In this document: positions 57,586 to 64,000 of the stretch, in pieces
Position numbering within the stretch: position 1 is the first letter of the stretch
Layout: every line of letters starts with the position of its first letter
From: Ipomoea triloba
Lineage: Eukaryota > Streptophyta > Magnoliopsida > Solanales > Convolvulaceae
Reading direction: 5' to 3'
DNA length: 64,000 nucleotides
Assembly (NCBI RefSeq): GCF_003576645.1
Contig: NC_044930.1
Coordinates: 5,940,711 to 6,004,710 of the forward strand
The notes under the pieces: model-generated
The model's input: the letters and a program-made list of their open reading frames with translations, nothing else
The model's database searches: none
What the model was told of the DNA's origin: nothing
Made by a program: the position numbers and the translations under genes

Positions 57586-58489
57586 TTAAAAATAAGGGTG
57601 AAATAAGTAATAGAACTGCACACAATAATGCAATTAAGCTACTGAACTTATTTTTCACAAAAAAAAAAAAAAAGCTACTGAACTTTAAAACTATACAATT
57701 GAATCCCTAAAGTAACTAGTTTCATGCAATATAAAAAATTTGCTTCTTGTAATATAATATACTATTGTAAATTTGATAATCAGGAACAAATACAAATAAG
57801 TAAAGTCTCACCCGAACATCCGAACATTTAAGAATATTGTTAGTTCTTTCTCATCATGGTAAGCAACTGTAAACCTTAGGCCGATACATATAAGATGCAG
57901 TCACTGCAAACTAAATGCATTATGCTAAAAAAAAAAAAAAGTTAACTACATGTAAAAATTTTAAGTTTCAGTTAAACAATATAAAAAATTTGCTTACATC
58001 ACTCATCAATTATCACCAAAATATTTCGCAATACCCAGGTGGCCAAATTATGACCCAAAAGCATCATACTCAACTTTGTTATACAAGTAATAAAAGATAA
58101 ATGTTCTTCATTTTGTCTGAATTGTCACACGAGTGATAGAATACTTTTCTAACTTTTGATAGATATATAATAATGTATGTTTAATTTATTTATAGGAAGG
58201 TTTTAATCACACCTTTTTGTGTTATACCTTCTTCATCATCACACATCTTGTGTGTTGTGTCTTCTACCTTTGTGTGAGCAAACTTCATTAAAAACATTTT
58301 GGAGTGCAAAACAATTATATGTAAATTAACGTTAGATATACTCTTGCGGATCGGATGAGAGAAATGCAAGAATGAAAGTTAATATTAAACTTTATTATAT
58401 ATCAAGATTTGTAGAAAGAGAAAGCAATACAGTACGTAGATCCTAGCTAGCTTGCATAGTGCAAGTAATAAGATTTGTATAATTTTTCA

Positions 58490-59881
58490 TTATTGAAGTA
58501 ATTTTAAACTCTCACTAAAAGCTCGAGCATATGTAGTGACGTTCGGACTAATGTCTCCTGGACCAAGAGCCGAATTAATGTTGTTCGTCTCACTGCAAAC
58601 TTGAACAAAACCATCTGGGTTTGAAAGAATATTAATAGTCCTCCCATCTCTAGTTAAATAAACAAACTTCCATTCTTGGGTTACTAGATCAATGGAAATT
58701 ACATACGCTATGAAACCCTTATCTTTGTTTTCACTCCTATTACCTTCATATCCCGGACATACAAGCAAATGATCACGACCTCCCAACTTCCAAATCCCTA
58801 TTGGCTTCCAAACTTCATCCCAGTTTCCTTTTAAACTCCAATACTTATGATACTCGATACTTCTGGTGCACTCTATGCTTGCATGCTTATGCCAATCAAT
58901 ATTACCATCGTTTTCATTCATTAACCAAATCTCAATGCAATCCCCAACCTTTGCATAACCGCTATAACTAAGTAAAGCGATCTCGTCATTCATGATGGTA
59001 ACCGAAGCAACCTTGCAATAAGATGGGAACTCGATTATCCCAAAAATTTCATCACTAAAGTCAAACCAAACCAAACGTCCCATTATCGGGTCTCCAGGCC
59101 GCCAGTCAATTGTCGGGCCACCAGACCGCCAGTAATACCTCCCTTTTAAATAAAAACTCTGATCAAAATGCACCGGAACATGCGGAACCTCATCAATTTG
59201 TCTCCAACCCCATGAACCATCACCAATTTGGCTACAAACCATTACAAATTCATAGCTATCCGTGCGTTGAAGACGACATTCATAATACCAAAGCATCACA
59301 ATCTTCCAAGACATGTTTTTAGACAACCCAAATCCAAACCCTTCATTCATCTCATAATTAACACATTTTTCTATACCAGGTACCTTAACAGAGGGTAAAT
59401 TCTTAGTTTCTCGAGTAAATGGATTCCATATCAAAATATCCAAAATAAAGTCTGTACCATCACTAAAATACATAATCGAATCACCTCGGCCAAGAATCAA
59501 ACACAACATGCCATCACAACATATGACATACCTTGTTCCTGAATTTGTTATGTCTAACTTTATGCGTCCGATCTCATCAGACTCAGATTCTTTGTAAACC
59601 AAATTATATAAATTATTAACATCGGGCCAATCACAATAAGCGTCAAGCTCTAGAACTGCAAAATCATCATTTTTTGCTAGACTAATTTCGTAGTGTTTAT
59701 GTATAAAGTCACGATCACTTTTAATCAAAGTATAAAAAAAATTACAAACACATTTAAATCTCATCAAAAACTTTACCGGTATTCGGGATAAAATCTCGAT
59801 CAGCGCATCTCTGGGTAATTTGCAATTCTCCATTTGTGATAGATATTTGTAAGTTTGTTGAGGGTTAGGTTTCCGGCGCAA
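58490..59881 (-). CDS. F-box protein with F-box-associated (FBA) domain
   Basis: Single exon on the minus strand, 463 residues from the first Met or 447 from M17 (ATG at 59831-59833), which reads MENCKLPRDAL and is the likelier start. F-box at about residues 20-62: KLPRDALIEILSRIPVKFLM, RFKCVCNFFYTLIKSD. The downstream FBA-type beta-propeller region contains ILIWNPFTRETKNLPSV, GFGFGLSKNMSWKIVMLWYY and SFYLKGRYYW. Such proteins are substrate adaptors of SCF E3 ubiquitin ligases; the substrate cannot be predicted. The family is large and fast-evolving in plants. No frameshift or stop, so presumed functional. Confidence 0.9.
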   Translation of the reverse strand: MRRKPNPQQTYKYLSQMENCKLPRDALIEILSRIPVKFLMRFKCVCNFFYTLIKSDRDFIHKHYEISLAKNDDFAVLELDAYCDWPDVNNLYNLVYKESESDEIGRIKLDITNSGTRYVICCDGMLCLILGRGDSIMYFSDGTDFILDILIWNPFTRETKNLPSVKVPGIEKCVNYEMNEGFGFGLSKNMSWKIVMLWYYECRLQRTDSYEFVMVCSQIGDGSWGWRQIDEVPHVPVHFDQSFYLKGRYYWRSGGPTIDWRPGDPIMGRLVWFDFSDEIFGIIEFPSYCKVASVTIMNDEIALLSYSGYAKVGDCIEIWLMNENDGNIDWHKHASIECTRSIEYHKYWSLKGNWDEVWKPIGIWKLGGRDHLLVCPGYEGNRSENKDKGFIAYVISIDLVTQEWKFVYLTRDGRTINILSNPDGFVQVCSETNNINSALGPGDISPNVTTYARAFSESLKLLQ

Positions 59882-60152
59882 TTGAAATTGGTATTGTGGT
59901 TGTTATGGCCTATGGGTTAAGAGTTCAATGGTGGGGTGTATATATACACGAAATCGGCAGATTGGAGATCTTTTATTATTATTTTTTTAATAAAGAAATT
60001 GTAATTATAGTTTTAATTCAAGTGGTTAAAAATTTAAAATACCTACTCCAAGGTTACCGCAGTCCGCATATGTCAATACCTTACACTATACATCCACCGG
60101 AAGTTGGCCACGTCACCCGTTGATCATGCCATTAAGGATGGGATTTGGGAAT
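59882..60152. other. F-box gene 5' flank
   Basis: Short leader/promoter region. Ends in the target site of the next element. No other feature. Confidence 0.45.
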
Positions 60153-60650
60153 GGATGGTTATACCATGGACCGGGGTGCACAATCACCCCGTAAGGAGAT
60201 GAGTTCTGTGTATTATAGGCAATCGTTCTGTGTATTCTAGACAATCATCATGTATATTATAGGCAACCGTTTTATGTATTCATGTTAGTAACACATGTTG
60301 TGATGTGTTTGTGCATTCGAATGTTAGGATACACAGAATACTAACACAAAATACACAGAACTTATCCTCATAACATTCGAATGCACAAACACATCACAAC
60401 CTGTGTTACTAGCATTAATACAAAGAACGGTTGCCTATAATACACAAAATATTGACACAAAATACACAGAACTCATCCTCCTAAACATTCGAATGCACAA
60501 ACACATCACAACCTGTGTTACTAACATAAATACATAGAACGGTTGCCTAGAATATACAGAATGATTGCCTAGAATACACAGAACAATTGCCTAGAATACA
60601 CAGAACTCATCTCCTTATATTGTGCACCCTGGTCCACGATATAAATTGCC
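60153..60650. mobile_element. Mutator-type fold-back element, 22-bp units (498 bp)
   Basis: Perfect 9-bp duplication TTTGGGAAT at 60144-60152 and 60651-60659. Ends carry CATGGACCGGGGTGCACAAT and, inverted, CGTGGACCAGGGTGCACAAT. Interior 22-bp units (TTCTGTGTATTATAGGCA) in both arms, plus GTGTTTGTGCATTCGAATG blocks, as in the element at 15665-16413. Confidence 0.88.
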
Positions 60651-60659
60651 TTTGGGAAT

Positions 60660-61663
60660 AGGTCAAGCCTATTTGTCTGGGCCTATGACCAGGCCTAGTT
60701 AGGCATGTCTTGTTTAGTAAAAAAGCTAAGCTTGGGTCTATTTTAAAGTTTATTAAATTAAACAGGCCAGACCTATATATACGAGGCCCAACCTCTAGGT
60801 CTACCGGCCTGGCTTATATATATATACTAGTTTTACACGTACATTGCGCGAATGGGTTAATGCTCAATGTTTATATTTAAATAAATATTTGAAAGTATAT
60901 CAATGCAAGACTATATAGGACAAGTTTATACATAAGTAATTGAATGTCGAATTTGTTTATTTAAATATGTAACTCAAAGTATATGAATCCAAGATACTAT
61001 ATGAAATTCATTATAATTGTCACTAAAATAAATGTTTACAACTTTGTAAAATCGATAGTATAAATATTTGGTCTAAAATGATAGTCTAAATAAATACTAC
61101 TTTTAGTTTGAATTTTTCTAAGTATTCTTAATTCTCTTTTCAGTAACATATTTACCAGTCGCATCAGTATAGCATAAATACATGCCAAACTGTAGCAAAA
61201 AAAAAAAAAAACACATGCCAAACAAGTTGACTTTACAAACCAATGGAGAGCCTAGAAGAGCATATATTAGGTAGGCTCTTTTCTAAATTAATTTGTTGCT
61301 TTATTTTTATTTTTATTTGGGTATATTAAAATTTAGACAAGAATGCATCATTTCAATTCAAAAATAGTATATCATTATTTTTAAAAGGTTGAATCTGTAG
61401 CTCCAAGGGCCCTCACGCCTCGGTCCGACAAAATAGGGAGTGTGTAAATCATGTTAACTTATCTGAACACAGAGACTAGATTTTTGCTTACTACACACTC
61501 AATTATGAATATCAAATTTAATCCTTTATAATCCGTATGAACTGTCCATATTAACTTGATCAATTAACCCTTTAGCCTAAATTAGTTACATATGTTAGGG
61601 ATTTATGTTTTTCTTTTAGTTTAAAATGTTTTTTAAAGGATGTTGGTATTATTTATTAGAAGA
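60660..61663. other. Intergenic DNA with a Helitron-end-like relic
   Basis: CTAG at 60827-60830 followed by CGTACATTGCGCGAATGGG looks like a degraded version of the Helitron tail at 61664-61691. GGCCTGGTCTA-like phrases near 60680-60810. No gene. Confidence 0.45.
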
Positions 61664-61691
61664 CTAGTATTTTTGTCCGTGCATTGCACGG
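61664..61691 (-). other. Helitron 3' terminus candidate (hairpin plus CTAG)
   Basis: On the minus strand, a perfect 6-bp stem hairpin CCGTGC-AAT-GCACGG (61691-61677) is followed 9 nt later by CTAG then T (61667-61664), the canonical Helitron 3' end. The element body would extend to higher coordinates, that is, toward the OHP1 duplicate. Confidence 0.6.
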
Positions 61692-61864
61692 AATGAATTT
61701 GTATAATATTTTAAGAATATTTGGATCGATATACAATTATATAAATTATAACATCGAATATTATATAGTGTAATTGATGAAATAGGTTGGATTGATTATA
61801 TTTTTTGATGTTTTCTTTACTTGAATTAGAGCAAATAATTGTCCAATTACTGGATTCATTGAAG

Positions 61865-62491
61865 GTGGAATTGCCCAAGGAGCAGCCAAAACTTGAGCGT
61901 CCATTTCTGGGTTTCACAAGAACTGCTGAAATATGGAATTCCAGAGCTTGCATGATTGGTCTCATTGGAACTTTCATTGTTGAACTGGTCAGTCTCTCAT
62001 GTCCCACTTCTTCTATCAATCTTGGCTTCTTCGATTGCTTTTCTTTCTCCCAATTTCTTCGATTGCTTTTGCACTTTGCAGTAGTGAACAATGGATAGGG
62101 TTAAATGTAATGGGTTTGGGCTGATGGGTTACAAATGGCAATAATAATAATAGGGTTAAATGTAATGGGTTTGGGCTGATGGGTTACAAATGGCAATAAT
62201 AATAACCACCACCACCACCTCCTTTCTATTCTAAATTCAACTAAATTACAGAATTTATCTCTTGCTAACAACTTTTCCATGGAATTTCACTTTGACTTCC
62301 CTTCCAATATTTTCCGCGAACCAAACAAGCCCTTGAATGATTTTCTTTCCTTTTTGTCAACTGCTTATTTTTCCGGATAATTATAGTCTGAATATTCTGC
62401 TCTGTATTCTCTGTGTTTTCAGATCTTGAATAGGGGAATTCTTCAGGTTATTGGAGTGGATGTTGGGAAAGGCCTTGATCTTCCCCTATGA
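61865..62491 (+). pseudogene. Truncated OHP1 duplicate (exons 2 and 3 only)
   Basis: Exon 2 (61865-61987) differs from the intact gene at one base; exon 3 (62423-62491) has I to V (ILQVIGVDVGKG). Exon 1 with the chloroplast transit peptide is absent; sequence upstream is unrelated. A fused reading exists (an ATG at 61805 leads in frame into exon 2), but it lacks a transit peptide, so a chloroplast function is unlikely. Splice sites of the intervening intron are kept. The intron contains a 55-bp tandem duplication (GGTTAAATGTAATGGGTTTG at about 62099 and 62154). Confidence 0.9.
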
Positions 62492-62698
62492 GTATTGGGT
62501 TGTTTTTGCCTTGTAACACAACTGTATTTCATTCATGCCTGCCCATCACATATGTAATTCTGAAAACAAATTACTATTATACTTCAAAGATTTCAAATAA
62601 CTTTGTATTTTCTGACTTATGTGGAATAAATACTGATGAACATGTTTTCTGTTTTAACTTTATTTTTCGTAGAAAAAAGAAAACAAACAAAAAATGAT

Positions 62699-63674
62699 CT
62701 AAATGACCCTGCATATTCTGGTATCTATAACAGCCACTTTGGAAGAAGACTCAGAAGGTGGTTCCAGTGCTTCAGCTAGGGATAATCTGGGATTTTTCCA
62801 GGCAGATTCTGCCCAAAGCTTTATTCTTTCCCCTTCGGCTTTTCTATTCTGTTGCAGACACAATGTTTCTGCATAACCACCTATACAAACAAATCAACTA
62901 AGTCGATTAAGCGATCGAACAGGGAAAATATCATCAAAAAATGGCTTGTCAAGTTATGATCATAGCTCAATGGTCAAAAAGTTGAGTGTAGGTGTAGTGG
63001 CCTAGCAAATACTCGGGTTTGAATCCTCAATGGGGGAAGATCTCAGCCTTGGGGTAAAAAGCAAGCACTCAGACCTTGCCTCACTGAGGCACATTCCGCG
63101 ATTTACCTTCTCTCACAATCCCCAAGGCAGGGGGTGAGGGGCCCTCACGTTTAGGGTTTAAACATCTAAGTTTGAGCATAGAATCCAAGGGTTTTCTGTA
63201 ACTAGAACAGATTGAAAAACACTGTCACTGTGTATCTCGAAAACAAATGTACACATTACCTATTTCAAGAGCTTAGATATCTTAATATCTTTTCCGTCCT
63301 TGGAACTAGCTCAAACTGAAAATTTCTTGCAGGTTTACTAATTGAATGCATGAAATCTGCTAATAGTTTTTTGCAGTATGGTGAATCCAGAAACATTTAC
63401 TAAATGAATGTATGCAATCTGCTTATCTCGGTTTAAGTTGTAATATGCACATTATTAAAACAAATAAATTGCCTTAACTAGTTATGGGCATGGTAGTTTT
63501 TTTATACAAATCGCTGTATCAACTGATTTCGGGATAGGTTCAAAATATAGACTCCATATTATATGTCTTTTTTGTTAAACACAGGCTTAACGCCTTATAA
63601 CTGAATGCAATTAATAAGTGGAGTACCTCTCGCAAGGGCAATTATATCTCTTCTGCAAGCCTTCTCTTCAGCAC
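62699..63674 (-). CDS. TPR-like superfamily protein, 3' exons (gene probably continues past the window)
   Basis: Minus-strand exons 63674-63627 (AEEKACRRDIIALARG) and 62880-62699 (GGYAETLCLQQNRKAEGERI through KVAVIDTRICRVI and stop) are intact, spliced in frame, and differ from copy A only by silent changes where I compared them. Upstream exons would lie beyond 64000, so I cannot say whether this is the functional gene or another fragment. The retained protein end is helical, without catalytic motif. Convergent with the OHP1 duplicate. Confidence 0.6.
62945..63145 (+). repeat. tRNA-derived SINE, duplicate copy
   Basis: Same SINE as 53345-53545, with TAGCTCAATGGT and GGGTTTGAATCC boxes. A 17-bp segment (TCACTGAGGCACATTCC) is present here and missing in the other copy. 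Confidence 0.7.
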
Positions 63675-64000
63675 CTGTAAGCACAGATCGCACAATTCAA
63701 GATTTCATTTCTAATGCATCTTTTATACCCCTCTATCCCAAACAACTGTCATGAGAAGGAAAACACATATATAGGAGATTGTATTTAATATTCCACTTAC
63801 CATTTAATTTAATTGATTATTTGCAATTTTTCATACTCCCCCTTCATAAGTTTACCGTTTAATTGAACTTTAATTATGGAGTACAACTTAAGGGTATTGT
63901 AGGAAATGAACCCATGAAAACCATTGATGAAACTTTAAAAGGACAGCTAGAATTAGTCATAGGATAGGTTTTGAGAGACAGCATATTAGAAGGTAAGATG

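Larger units (their letters stand above)
55477..58489. other. Intergenic DNA
   Basis: Contains a MITE-like CCAACCAAACGCCC end near 55630, the AT tract, a SINE tail, and a Mutator-type element at 57152-57585. Open frames here are short and unconvincing. Confidence 0.5.
61852..63944 (+). repeat. Segmental duplication, copy B
   Basis: Second copy of 51908-54341, in direct orientation. Breakpoints: left GATTCATTGAAG after unrelated AATTACTG; right GAAACTTTAAAA, followed by unrelated sequence. Differences are few substitutions, 1-4 base indels and the intron 2 content. Confidence 0.93.

Noticed and set aside
59110..59322. 70-residue plus-strand frame inside the F-box gene
   Set aside because: Antisense shadow of the F-box coding sequence.

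Overview
This is nuclear DNA of a flowering plant: long AT-rich intergenic DNA, multi-exon genes with GT-AG introns, and dense plant-type transposon debris (Stowaway, Harbinger, Mutator-type and hAT-like MITEs, SINEs, Ty1/copia and a long solo LTR, Helitron remains). The Rubisco activase is the short isoform ending NGTFFAS, as in tobacco-type genes, so I lean to an asterid, perhaps Solanales. That placement is inference. Two assembly gaps are present (28010-28198 and 55738-55804).

Layout. 0-10 kb: a SUPERMAN-type C2H2 zinc-finger gene, then repeats including a 1.3-kb Harbinger derivative. 10.8-13.1 kb: a three-exon DUF604 glycosyltransferase-like gene. 14.3-16.4 kb: a cluster of three fold-back elements. 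20.7-22.5 kb: an internally deleted but structurally complete mini-copia element. 23.7-25.2 kb: a DUF3475/DUF668 gene. 26.5-32.4 kb: a Helitron helicase pseudogene, a broken aluminium-activated malate transporter and a 1314-bp solo LTR. 36.1-39.5 kb: Rubisco activase and a potato inhibitor I gene, tail to tail. 41.3-44.4 kb: an eight-exon GID4/VID24 gene. 45.0-47.1 kb: a palindromic Mutator MITE and a Pack-MULE-like element. 47.6-50.1 kb: a D-type cyclin. 51.7-55.5 kb: OHP1 (one-helix protein) facing a broken TPR-like gene. 58.5-59.9 kb: an F-box gene. 61.9-63.9 kb: a second copy of the OHP1 3' part plus the TPR-like gene 3' end.

The genes are ordinary, independently transcribed plant genes; I see no operon-like or clustered pathway. 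Rubisco activase and OHP1 both act in the chloroplast and the cyclin, GID4 and F-box proteins are regulatory, but proximity does not imply shared function.

Most unusual: at least five separate fold-back elements (8.4, 14.3, 14.8, 15.7 and 60.2 kb), plus repeat arrays at 40.4 and 57.2 kb, are built from tandem units of 22 bp (21 in one). The unit sequences are largely unrelated between elements. Four of these loci have 9-bp target-site duplications (three exact, one 8 of 9) and several have GTGGACC/GTGCACC-type ends. Next in interest are the OHP1/TPR segmental duplication with complementary truncations, and the mini-copia element whose LTRs differ at one of 155 positions.
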